Assembly: GCF_052116585.1 (NCBI RefSeq) | Contig: NZ_JBQKKT010000006.1 | Location: 62,001 to 126,000 of the forward strand | Length of the DNA stretch: 64,000 nucleotides | Source: Luteococcus sp052116585 | Lineage (GTDB): Bacteria; Actinomycetota; Actinomycetes; Propionibacteriales; Propionibacteriaceae | Reading direction: 5' to 3' | Part shown: positions 1 to 7,733 of the stretch, in pieces | Layout of the letters: every line of letters starts with the position of its first letter | How positions within the stretch are numbered: the first letter of the stretch is position 1 | The notes under the pieces: model-generated | Seen by the model: the letters and a program-made list of their open reading frames with translations, nothing else | What the model was told of the DNA's origin: nothing | The model's database searches: none | Translations under genes and position numbers: made by a program

Positions 1-2
1 AC

Positions 3-800
3 AAGCTGACGCCCCACCACATCTCCGACTTCTACCAGCTGATGGGCCGTCGGCTGTCGGCTGGCAGCGTTCGTCGGCTCCATGCCCTGCTCCGTCGCTC
101 CTTGACCGTGGCCGTGCGGTGGAAGCTGATGGCCAGCAATCCCGTTCTGGCGGTCGATCCCCCGTCGGTCACTCGGCAGGAGGTGAAACCGTGGACCCTG
201 GAGCAGACCCGCGCGTTCCTCGTCTTCATCGAGTCCCGGCCCATGGCGGCACGCTGGCAGTTGGCGGTGGTCCTCGGGCTGCGCCAGGGCGAAACCCTCG
301 GCCTCTCGTGGGAGGACATCGACTGGGCCGGACAGACGCTGCGGATCCGCAAGGCGCTGAGCTACCGTCCCGGTGAAGGCTTGGTCCTTGGTGAGCCGAA
401 GACTGCCCGGTCCCGTCGGACCATTCCGCTGCCCGAGCCGCTCGTCCGCTCCCTCAAGACCCACCGGGCCGAACAGGACCAGCAGCGGGCCGAGGCTGGC
501 GACGAGTGGGAGGAAACTGGCTTGGTCTTCACGACTGCACAGGGCAAGCCGCTGCATCCGCGCAACGACTACCGGACCTTCCAGCACCACCTGCGGGACA
601 CCGGCCTGCCGCCCATCCGGCTGCACGACCTGCGCCATACGGCCGCGTCCAACATGCTGACGGAAGGCATCCATGCCCGCGTGGTGATGGAGACGCTCGG
701 CCACTCGACCTTCGACCTGACGATGAACACCTATAGCCACGTGGCTCCCAAGGTGTCCCGCGAGGCTGCCGACACTATGGCCGCCGCATTGTGGACGTAG
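3..800 (+). CDS. Tyrosine recombinase/integrase, N-terminus outside window
   Basis: This is the C-terminal part (about 265 codons) of a phage-type tyrosine integrase, which cuts and rejoins DNA at att sites through a phosphotyrosine. The frame is open to the left edge, so the ATG at 42 is probably internal. The catalytic set is visible: Arg in GLRQGETLGL (about codon 93), His-x-x-Arg in HDLRH (about 207), His in LGHS and the nucleophile Tyr in MNTYSHV about 22 residues before the stop. The gene points towards tRNA-Thr, and a small hypothetical gene lies between them. Integrases often sit next to the tRNA they target, so an element probably extends leftwards. The family call is firm; the mobility of this copy is inference. 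Confidence 0.9.
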   Translation, partial: KLTPHHISDFYQLMGRRLSAGSVRRLHALLRRSLTVAVRWKLMASNPVLAVDPPSVTRQEVKPWTLEQTRAFLVFIESRPMAARWQLAVVLGLRQGETLGLSWEDIDWAGQTLRIRKALSYRPGEGLVLGEPKTARSRRTIPLPEPLVRSLKTHRAEQDQQRAEAGDEWEETGLVFTTAQGKPLHPRNDYRTFQHHLRDTGLPPIRLHDLRHTAASNMLTEGIHARVVMETLGHSTFDLTMNTYSHVAPKVSREAADTMAAALWT

Positions 801-924
801 GGACAGGCGGACTCGATCAACTGGGAACCTTGACCGCAACAACTCCATTTGCAGGCCTCACCAGCCTGCCGCTTTGAAGCAGTACCCCAGGTTTCCAACC
901 AAACCGACAGAAGGAAGCAGCAGA

Positions 925-1467
925 ATGGTGAGCCAGCAGGAACCGATGACCTTAGAAGCCGTCTTCAACGCCCCGTGGATCGACGATGATCCCAACACGC
1001 AGTACCGCGTCACGTTGACGTGGGAGCTGATCCAGAGGCCTCTCAGCCCTGCCGACCCGCGCCACTCCAACGATGGTGCACAGACCGCCGACGTGGAAGA
1101 GCCGCGAACTCAGTTAGTGGTGAGCCTCTCCATCCCCGATATCGAGACGGTGCAGCGTGTCAAACAGCACTTCGGCATGACCACCGCAGACGCGCTCCTC
1201 CATGCCGTCGATCTGGACACCGAGGAAGCTTCACGGCTGGTAGCTGCCCATCAAGGGTCAGAAGCGGACGCCCTGACCCTCTTCCGGTTCGCGGGCACCT
1301 CGAAGAGCCGGCGCCCAGCCGCACCCTGCAAGCAGTTGAGCTGTCGCTTGCTCGAAAGCGATCTGGCCGTGATCGACGAACTGGTGGAGGCCACGGGCGC
1401 ATCCAGTCGCCGCGAGCTGTTCGAGGCCTGTGTCCCCTCGCTGCCTAGTCGCCTCGGCATGCACTGA
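925..1467 (+). CDS. Hypothetical protein with ribbon-helix-helix-like C-terminus
   Basis: This encodes 180 residues that I do not recognise as a named family. The ATG at 925 is preferred over a TTG at 874 because GAAGGAAG lies 8 nt upstream. No signal peptide or membrane segment is visible. The last 50 residues (KQLSCRLLESDLAVIDELV, then a second helix) have the strand-helix-helix pattern of RHH DNA-binding proteins. Residues about 70-100 (VSLSIPDIETVQRV) are weakly similar, so there may be two such units. It lies between the integrase and its presumed tRNA target and may be an element-borne regulator or excisionase-like factor. That role is a guess from position. Confidence 0.55.
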   Translation: MVSQQEPMTLEAVFNAPWIDDDPNTQYRVTLTWELIQRPLSPADPRHSNDGAQTADVEEPRTQLVVSLSIPDIETVQRVKQHFGMTTADALLHAVDLDTEEASRLVAAHQGSEADALTLFRFAGTSKSRRPAAPCKQLSCRLLESDLAVIDELVEATGASSRRELFEACVPSLPSRLGMH

Positions 1468-1570
1468 GCCACAGGCACCGATGCCCGTCGATCTCGCCGG
1501 AAGGCCAAAAGCTGCAACATTTGCTGCAATCCGCGAGATTGGCGGGCGTTCCCGCTCACTGGACAAATGA

Positions 1571-1593
1571 AAAAGCCCCCTGACAAGGGGACT
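1571..1593 (-). terminator. Rho-independent terminator of tRNA-Thr
   Basis: On the minus strand, AGTCCCC pairs with GGGGGCT around the loop TTGTCA and is followed by a T run (CTTTTT). It lies 4 nt beyond the CCA end of the tRNA. Confidence 0.8.
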
Positions 1594-1596
1594 TGG

Positions 1597-1672
1597 TGGA
1601 GCCGCCCAGGGGAGTCGAACCCCTGACCTACGCATTACGAGTGCGTTGCTCTACCAACTGAGCTAGGGCGGC
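1597..1672 (-). tRNA. tRNA-Thr (anticodon CGU)
   Basis: This is a 76-nt cloverleaf on the minus strand. The acceptor stem GCCGCCC pairs with GGGCGGC, the discriminator is T and CCA is encoded. The anticodon stem ACGCA/TGCGT encloses the loop CTCGTAA, giving anticodon CGT (reads ACG, Thr). The T arm contains GGTTCGA. Its 3' end faces the integrase at 3-800, so it is a likely attachment site. Confidence 0.95.
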
Positions 1673-1798
1673 ACGCCCGCCGGAGCGGACCAGAGAACTA
1701 TAGCCGGTCCGCGGGCTCGGACGCGAAACGAGCCCGCGGCTGACATCCGTCGGCCGGCCTCACCAGAGTTGTCAGAGGCTTGTGCCAACCTGGTCCTC

Positions 1799-4700
1799 AT
1801 GAGTCACCACGGCGCGGAAGCCGGCCTGTACGAGAGCCTCATCACACGCGCCCTCGCCGACGAGTTGGCCGCCTCACCGCTGTCCGCCGACTACGGCGAC
1901 ATCGACCCCGCCGACCAGCCCGACGTCCTCGCCCGTCACCTGGCCGAAGCCCTGCGTCGCCGCCTGCCGCGCAACCCCGACGAGCGGGTCGCCGTCGTGA
2001 AGCAACTTCTGGACCTGCTGGATTCTCCCGAAGACGAGCCGCTGGCTCCCATTCGGCAGCTCACGCGTCTCAGCCCCGAGGCTGGCCCTGGAACCCGAGC
2101 GGTCACTCACCTGCGCCCCAGCACTCCCCTGTCCGACGTGGCCCTTCTCACCAACGCCCCCGGCGAACCCAACCTCGGCCACGAACTGCGCGCGGAGATG
2201 GCCTCGGCGGACCGGATCGACCTGCTTTGCGCCTTCGTCCAGTGGCACGGCCTGCGCTTCCTGGAAGCCGAGCTTGCCGACGCCCGGGAGCGCGGCGTCC
2301 CCATCCGCGTCGTCACCACCACCTACATCGGCGGCACGGAACGCCGCGCGCTGGACCGGCTGATCGAGGAGTTCGGCGCCGAGGTCCGCGTCCAGTACGA
2401 CGCCCGCGTCACCCGCCTGCACGCCAAGGCGTGGCTCTTCCACCGTCGCTCCGGCTTCGACACCGCCTACGTCGGCTCCTCCAACCTGTCCCGCGCCGCC
2501 CTCGTCGACGGCGCAGAGTGGAATGTGCGGCTCTCGTCAGCCAGCACAGGGCACCTGCTGGACAAGTTCGCCGCCACCTTCGAGTCCTACTGGAACAGCG
2601 ACCAGTTCCAGCCCTACCGCGGGCCCATCGACGCCGACCGGCTCGACCAGGAACTGGCCCGTGCCAAGGGCATCAAGCAGGGCTCATCCGAGACCCAGAT
2701 CTCCGGTCTCGAGGTGCGTCCCTACCCCTACCAGCAGACGATCCTCGACGCGCTGGCCTCGGAGCGCACCGCGCATGACCGCCACCGCAACCTGATCGTC
2801 GCCGCCACCGGCACGGGCAAGACCGTGATGGCCGCCCTCGACTACAAGTCCCTGTGCACCGGCCCCACGCGCCCCACGCTGCTCTTCGTTGCCCACCGCC
2901 GCGAGATCCTCACCCAGTCGCGCCGCACCTACCGCGAGGTCCTGGGCGACGGCATCTTCGGTGAACTGTTCGTCGATGGCAACCGCCCCGAGAAGTGGGA
3001 TCACGTCTTCGCGAGCATCCAGTCGCTGTCTGGCTACGGGGTGGAGAACATCCCCGCCGACGCCTTCGACGTCGTGGTGGTTGACGAGTTCCACCACGCC
3101 GAGGCCAGCACCTACCGTCGGCTCCTGGAGCACTTGCAGCCCAAGGAATTGCTGGGCCTGACCGCCACGCCGGAACGCGGTGACGGGCTGGACGTGCGTG
3201 GCTTCTTCGGCGGCCGGGTGGCCGCGGAGCTGCGCGTCTGGGATGCCATCCAGAGCGGTCTGTTGTCGCCCTTCCACTACTTCGGAATCAGCGACGGCGT
3301 TGACCTCACCCAAGTGAACTGGCGCCAGGGCCGCTACGACATCAACGAGCTCGAGAAGATCTACACCGGCAGCGACGCCCGGGCACGCCTGGTGCTCAAT
3401 CAACTGCGCGCCAAGGTGATGAATCCGGGCGCCATGAAGGCCATCGGCTTCTGCGTCAGCGTCAACCACGCGCACTTCATGGCCGACGCCTTCCAACGCG
3501 CCGGACTCCCGTCAGTGGCGCTCACGGGTGCCCATTCCAGTGCGGAACGCGACGCCGCCGTCGCCAAGCTGCGTGCCGGCGAGCTGTGCTGCATCTTCAC
3601 CGTCGACATCTTCAACGAGGGCGTCGACATCCCGGAGATCGACACCGTGATGCTCCTGCGCCCCACGGAATCCCCGACGATCTTCCTGCAACAGTTGGGC
3701 CGCGGTCTGCGCACCAGCCCCGGCAAGGACGTGCTCACCGTCCTGGACTTTGTCGCCCAGCACCGCAAGGAGTACCGCTTGGACCTGCGCTTCCGCGCCC
3801 TGACGGGGCATCGTGGCAAAAAGCTGGAGAAGCAGGTGGACCAGGGCTTCCCCCTGCTGCCATCGGGTTGCCAGATCGTGCTGGACCGCGTCGCACAGCA
3901 GACGGTTATGCAGAACCTCAAGGACAACCTGCAGATGCGCTGGCCGCAGCTGGTCGGCGAGCTGCGCTCCGAACCCACGGCTTCACTGCGCGACTTCCTT
4001 GACGACAATCACCTGGAGCTCAACCAGGTGATCCGCCCCTCGGCAAACCGCAGCTGGACGCACCTGCGCGCCGACGCCGGTCTCATCGAGCCCTTGTCCC
4101 GTGAGGATTCCCAGCTTCTGCGACGAGTTCGTGCCGTCACGCACGTCGACGATCCGGTGCGCGCCGCGGACTACCAGGCGGTCCTCGAAGGCCGGGAAAC
4201 CCGCAGCCGACGACTCGCAGAAATGATGTTCTGGACCATCTGGCCCGATGGCGGCGGCTTTGCTTCGGTGGACGAAGGCCTTGCCACCCTGCAGAAGCAC
4301 CCGCTGGTCACCGACGAGATGCGCCAAGTGGTTGACCTCGCCTTCGACGCCAGCAGACGGATCACCGTCGATATGAGCGGGCCGCTGGCCGGATTGCCGC
4401 TGCGCCCGCACGCGAGCTACACCCGCGAGGAGATCCTGGCGGCACTCGGTCACGCGCGGCCAGGTCGGGCACCATCGAACTTCCGCGAGGGCGTGTTGTT
4501 CACCGACGTCGATGGCGAGCCGGTTGATGCCTTCTTCATCACGCTCAAGAAGTCCGAGGCGGATTACTCACCCACCACGCTCTACCGTGACTACCCAATC
4601 AGCCGCACCGAGTTCCACTGGGAATCGCAGTCGACGACGTCGGTGAACTCCAAGACGGGACAGCGCTACCTGACCGGCGGCAGCACCCCGCTGCTGTTCG

Positions 4701-4861
4701 TGCGACAGCAGAGGCAGGGTGAGTTCGGCACGTCGCCGTATGTCTTCCTGGGCGACGCCCAGTACGTCAGCCACACCGGAGACCGGCCCATTGCGATCAC
4801 CTGGCGCCTGCGCCACCCGATGCCCGCGGACCTGTTCGCCGCGACCTCGATCACGCAGTAA
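1799..4861 (+). CDS. PLD-like nuclease / superfamily 2 helicase with DUF3427 C-terminus
   Basis: This is a 1020-residue multidomain protein. The ATG at 1799 is preferred over a TTG at 1769 because the family-like opening (GLYESLITRALADEL) starts just after it; no strong SD is seen. Domain order: N-terminal helical part; PLD-type phosphodiesterase with RLHAKAWLF and GSSNLS (about residues 200-235); helicase with Walker A AATGTGKT (about 335), DEFHH (about 428), TATPERGD (about 455), NEGVDIPEID and QQLGRGLRTSP (about 605-640); then a roughly 300-residue DUF3427 region. Such proteins are thought to process nucleic acids and are often found among defence genes. A GIY-YIG gene follows after 27 bp. 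Function is inferred from domains. Confidence 0.88.
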   Translation: MSHHGAEAGLYESLITRALADELAASPLSADYGDIDPADQPDVLARHLAEALRRRLPRNPDERVAVVKQLLDLLDSPEDEPLAPIRQLTRLSPEAGPGTRAVTHLRPSTPLSDVALLTNAPGEPNLGHELRAEMASADRIDLLCAFVQWHGLRFLEAELADARERGVPIRVVTTTYIGGTERRALDRLIEEFGAEVRVQYDARVTRLHAKAWLFHRRSGFDTAYVGSSNLSRAALVDGAEWNVRLSSASTGHLLDKFAATFESYWNSDQFQPYRGPIDADRLDQELARAKGIKQGSSETQISGLEVRPYPYQQTILDALASERTAHDRHRNLIVAATGTGKTVMAALDYKSLCTGPTRPTLLFVAHRREILTQSRRTYREVLGDGIFGELFVDGNRPEKWDHVFASIQSLSGYGVENIPADAFDVVVVDEFHHAEASTYRRLLEHLQPKELLGLTATPERGDGLDVRGFFGGRVAAELRVWDAIQSGLLSPFHYFGISDGVDLTQVNWRQGRYDINELEKIYTGSDARARLVLNQLRAKVMNPGAMKAIGFCVSVNHAHFMADAFQRAGLPSVALTGAHSSAERDAAVAKLRAGELCCIFTVDIFNEGVDIPEIDTVMLLRPTESPTIFLQQLGRGLRTSPGKDVLTVLDFVAQHRKEYRLDLRFRALTGHRGKKLEKQVDQGFPLLPSGCQIVLDRVAQQTVMQNLKDNLQMRWPQLVGELRSEPTASLRDFLDDNHLELNQVIRPSANRSWTHLRADAGLIEPLSREDSQLLRRVRAVTHVDDPVRAADYQAVLEGRETRSRRLAEMMFWTIWPDGGGFASVDEGLATLQKHPLVTDEMRQVVDLAFDASRRITVDMSGPLAGLPLRPHASYTREEILAALGHARPGRAPSNFREGVLFTDVDGEPVDAFFITLKKSEADYSPTTLYRDYPISRTEFHWESQSTTSVNSKTGQRYLTGGSTPLLFVRQQRQGEFGTSPYVFLGDAQYVSHTGDRPIAITWRLRHPMPADLFAATSITQ

Positions 4862-4888
4862 TTCAGCCCTGGAGTCGCATTCAAATCT

Positions 4889-5368
4889 ATGCTGAAAGAC
4901 ATGATTATCACGCCCTCGCTAGATCCGGATATGTACGGCCTAGCAGAACTTGCTGATTGGTCCGAATGGATCCCGTTCCTCGAAGGCACTACGCAAGCCC
5001 CGCGTCACCCCGGGGTCTACTTGATCCGATTCTCTGGAAGCATTCGCTACGTTGGCATGGCCAGGGAGAGGTCGGGCAAAGGCATCTGGGGAAGGCTCAG
5101 CAAGTACCGTTCGGGCAAGGCCGCAACAAGCGGTTTTGGCGAGCATGCTATGGACTTGGCCCTTGCAGATACTGAATGGCTCATGGATCGCATCGAACAC
5201 CTGGCTGCCTCGGGGCCGGAGCGGACGACGGAGTGGGCAAAGCTGGCCATCGACCGGCTAAATCCCGAACTGTCCTGGGCGGTTGCCAGCAGTGGGCAGG
5301 CAGCGAAGCTACTGGAGCACCAGACCATTGCTCGTCTCCGCCCCGACGGACTTCTCTTGAACCGATGA
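4889..5368 (+). CDS. GIY-YIG nuclease-like protein
   Basis: A 159-residue protein has a GIY-YIG-type core: G42-V43-Y44, then Y54-V55-G56 (IRYVGMA), Arg69 in IWGRLSKY, Glu143 in LLEHQ and an Asn at 158. These match the usual order of two motif strands, then Arg, Glu and Asn. The family cleaves DNA with a single metal ion. The gene lies 27 bp downstream of the PLD-helicase on the same strand, and the pair could be co-transcribed. A second in-frame ATG at 4901 is possible. The spacing before the start is more AT-rich than its surroundings. The fold call is good; activity and partnership with the helicase are inference. Confidence 0.72.
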   Translation: MLKDMIITPSLDPDMYGLAELADWSEWIPFLEGTTQAPRHPGVYLIRFSGSIRYVGMARERSGKGIWGRLSKYRSGKAATSGFGEHAMDLALADTEWLMDRIEHLAASGPERTTEWAKLAIDRLNPELSWAVASSGQAAKLLEHQTIARLRPDGLLLNR

Positions 5369-5390
5369 GCGCGGGGCGACCGCTGACAGG

Positions 5391-6206
5391 CTAACTCCAG
5401 ACCGGGCAACCGGGGTCGATCCCGTCGGCCCGGGCGGCGGCGTCGAAGACCTCGCGGATCCAGCCGGCGAGGCCGGGGTGCAGCCGGTCGTAGTGGGCGG
5501 CGAAGCCCTCGTCGGACTCGAAGAGGCGCCCCAGGCAGAGCTGCATGCTGCGGGTGATCGGGAACCACGCGCCGAAGACGGACTTGTGTCGGTCGGCCAG
5601 GGCGAGGGCCTCGTCAGCGTCGGATTCCACTCCCCTGCCAAGAGCCTCGGCGGCGTCACGTTCCCACTGCCGCATCGCCTCGGCCTGGGCGCGCCACTGC
5701 TCCGCCGACCTGCCCGCAGAACCCTCCGCGAACTGCGCCCACTGGGCGCTGTCGCCCCACCGCTGCTTGGCCTGGTCGACCCACTCGGGGCGCCACCGGT
5801 CCCCGAAGGCCACGCACTGCTCCTCGTCGCTCAGCAGCACTCCGCGCTCATGGGCATCGGCAAGTCGGGCCAGGCGTTCATCAAGGCGTCGCAGGTCATC
5901 CATCTGGGCAGCCAGCTGGGCGCGGCGCTTCCGCAACACCGCCCCAACGTCGGACGACGCGGAGTCCAGCACGTCGCCGATCTCCTCCAGCGACAGCCCA
6001 GCCTCCCGGTAGGCCACCACTCGTCGCAACCGCTCGACATCGCCGGGCAGGTACAGCCGGTAGCCGCCGGGCGACCTCCCCGACGGCCCCGCCAACCCGA
6101 TCCGGTCCCAGTGGTGCAGGGTCCGCACCGTCACGCCCACCCGCGCGGCGGCGATGCCGACGGTGATCCCCTCGCCCAGGTCCATGGCCACATTCTCGTC
6201 GGTCAC
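5391..6206 (-). CDS. MerR-family regulator with TipAS-like domain
   Basis: A 271-residue regulator. The N-terminal MerR helix-turn-helix (ITVGIAAARVGVTVRTLHHW, wing GYRLY) spans about residues 14-75. A helical linker runs from about 78 to 115. The TipAS antibiotic-recognition-like domain fills about 125-271 (WGDSAQW, HPGLAGWIREVF). TipAS proteins bind thiopeptides or other ligands and activate promoters with long spacers. The GTG start at 6206 overlaps the stop of the upstream VOC gene (GTGA), so the two are probably one transcript; an ATG at 6185 is the alternative. VOC proteins often give antibiotic resistance, so a drug-response pair is plausible but unproven. Confidence 0.85.
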   Translation of the reverse strand: MTDENVAMDLGEGITVGIAAARVGVTVRTLHHWDRIGLAGPSGRSPGGYRLYLPGDVERLRRVVAYREAGLSLEEIGDVLDSASSDVGAVLRKRRAQLAAQMDDLRRLDERLARLADAHERGVLLSDEEQCVAFGDRWRPEWVDQAKQRWGDSAQWAQFAEGSAGRSAEQWRAQAEAMRQWERDAAEALGRGVESDADEALALADRHKSVFGAWFPITRSMQLCLGRLFESDEGFAAHYDRLHPGLAGWIREVFDAAARADGIDPGCPVWS

Positions 6207-6701
6207 CTCGGCGCGACGATCCCCACGTCGGCCAAGCCCGCCGCCTCAGCACTCCCGACAACCAGCGGCTTGGCGGCCGTGAAGACGACGCGGGTTCCCT
6301 CGGGCGTGGTCACCGCCAGGTCGCGGGTATTCCACGGGGTATCCGTCGGGCCCTGCACGTCGGAGCCGGGGAAGGCCCGGCACGCATCGGCGACCTCGTC
6401 TAGCTGCGACAGCACGCACGCGAAACTCACCTGCAGATCCGACAGCCCAGCAACCGGACCGGGGACCAGCAGCACGTCCTGGAAGGCCCACCTCCGCAGG
6501 TGCACCAGCCTCCCGGGGGATGCCGAACAGCTCGAAGAAGCCTAGGCCCCTGGTCCAGAAGTCCACCGACGCCGCCAGGTCCGTGCACGGGATCCGGAAG
6601 AACATCGGCATCCCGTAGATCCCACGGAACAGCTCGGGCGGTTGCGCGTCGGGTCCGGGTGCCGGAACGGGGCTGATGTCGAAGGCGTTGAAGGTGCTCA
6701 T
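6203..6701 (-). pseudogene. VOC (glyoxalase/bleomycin-resistance) family protein, frameshifted
   Basis: The start (ATG at 6701) gives a normal VOC opening with FFRIPCTDLAASVDFW and GLGFFELFGIP. The frame then breaks in the C5/G5 run at about 6515-6519. If one base is removed there, reading continues through GRLVHLRRWAFQDVLLVPG to DLAVTTPEGTRVVFTAAKP and the stop at 6203, restoring a full-length protein of about 165 residues. VOC proteins are metal enzymes or drug-binding proteins. The break sits in a homopolymer, so it may be a sequencing error, slippage-based phase variation or a real loss. The stop overlaps the MerR start, suggesting an operon. Confidence 0.75.
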
Positions 6702-6740
6702 GCGTCCGACTGTGCGGCCTGACGTTGCGTCAGGGTCAAG

Positions 6741-6808
6741 CCCCTCGACAAGCTCGGGGGTCGGCATAGCGGGGCTCGGGGAACGGGACCCCTCGACAAG
6801 CTCGGGGG
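6741..6808. repeat. REP-like palindromic repeat pair (CCCCTCGACAAGCTCGGGGG)
   Basis: Two identical 20-bp copies lie at 6741-6760 and 6789-6808 in the gap before padR, with a partial copy (GGGGCTCGGGG) between them. Each is close to an inverted repeat (CCCC..AGCT..GGGG). The same family occurs at 8657-8675 and 11785-11802. Confidence 0.75.
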
Positions 6809-6853
6809 GACGTGAACCAGGGGCGCTTGCTCCTGACCCACCCGCGTGCTTGA

Positions 6854-6883
6854 ATATCACTAAATGATATGTCGTTCAGTGAT
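6854..6883. promoter_or_regulatory. Putative PadR operator
   Basis: ATATCA-N5-TGATAT (6854-6870) is a perfect palindrome. A wider inverted repeat, ATCACTAAA (6856-6864) and TTCAGTGAT (6875-6883), overlaps it with one mismatch. It is 17 bp before the padR start and next to the SD GAGGAGG, a typical place for autorepression by PadR. Binding is inferred. Confidence 0.65.
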
Positions 6884-6900
6884 ACTCGAGGAGGTGGAGC

Positions 6901-7224
6901 ATGGCACGCAGCTCCGGCTTCGAGAGCGGTGACCTGCCCGACTCCGCCCTGCACATCGCGCTGGCCCTCACGCGCCCCCGCCACGGGTACGCCGTGATGC
7001 AGTTCCTCGCCGAGCAGAGCGACGGGAACATCACCATCGGGCCCGCGTCGCTCTACACCACGCTCAAGAAGCTCGTCGCCGCCGGCCTGATCGACGAACT
7101 CGACGGCGACGACTCCCGTCGCGTCTACCAACTCAACGCCACCGGCCGGGACGTCCTGACCCGCAACATCGACCGCCGTCGCCAACTGCTCGCGATGGCC
7201 GACCGCATCATGGAGGAAGCATGA
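6901..7224 (+). CDS. PadR-family transcriptional repressor
   Basis: A 107-residue PadR regulator: winged helix with ALHIALALTRPRHGYAVMQF at the start, recognition-helix region ASLYTTLKKLVAAGLI and wing DGDDSRRVYQL, then a short C-terminal dimerisation helix. PadR proteins usually repress their own operon and an adjacent stress or transport gene. The SD GAGGAGG lies 6-12 nt upstream and a palindromic operator overlaps the promoter region. The stop overlaps the start of the DUF2812 gene by 4 bp (ATGA), so the two are translationally coupled. PadR-DUF2812 pairs are common in Gram-positive bacteria. The inducing signal is unknown. Confidence 0.9.
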   Translation: MARSSGFESGDLPDSALHIALALTRPRHGYAVMQFLAEQSDGNITIGPASLYTTLKKLVAAGLIDELDGDDSRRVYQLNATGRDVLTRNIDRRRQLLAMADRIMEEA

Positions 7225-7733
7225 CCACCCGCATGGGCCACGGCCTGGCCATCAGCCCAGAGAAGGACCTCGCCATGTTCGCGGACATGGCGCGCAAAGG
7301 GAAGCACCTCAACGGTGTCAACGCCCTGGCCCACGGCTTCACCTTCACCGATGGCCCCGCCGAGGACCTCATCTTCGACCTCGCCTACGAGGACCACCCC
7401 ACGCAGGACTACTTCGACATCTTCGCCGCCGCCGGCTGGACGCACACGGTCTCCGTCGGGAACTGCCACATCTTCAAGGCCACCCCCGGGACCGCACCCC
7501 TGCACCTGGGAACGGACTCCAAGCGCGACGAGCTGGTCCGCAACCGCAACCGCTACGCCCTGTACACCGCGGTTGCGCTGGCCGTCCTGTTCATCGTCGG
7601 CCTGATGATCCGGACGATGTCATGGCCATCGCACGTGGATGTGGCGCTGCTCACCGTCGCGATCATCCCCGTTGTCTACACCGCGGTGCCACTCATCGGG
7701 TACCTGAACGGACTGCGCAAGCTCAACGACTGA
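7221..7733 (+). CDS. DUF2812-type membrane protein
   Basis: A 170-residue protein. The N-terminal part, about 20-95, has the DUF2812 pattern (FTFTDGPAEDLIFDLAYED, then AAGWTHTVSVGNCHIFK). Two transmembrane helices follow at about 113-134 and 142-163. It starts inside the padR stop codon and is almost certainly in that operon. DUF2812 proteins accompany PadR regulators and are thought to act in membrane stress responses, possibly as antagonists of the repressor; the exact role is not known. The last 11 bp overlap the convergent aminotransferase gene. Confidence 0.75.
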   Translation: MTTRMGHGLAISPEKDLAMFADMARKGKHLNGVNALAHGFTFTDGPAEDLIFDLAYEDHPTQDYFDIFAAAGWTHTVSVGNCHIFKATPGTAPLHLGTDSKRDELVRNRNRYALYTAVALAVLFIVGLMIRTMSWPSHVDVALLTVAIIPVVYTAVPLIGYLNGLRKLND

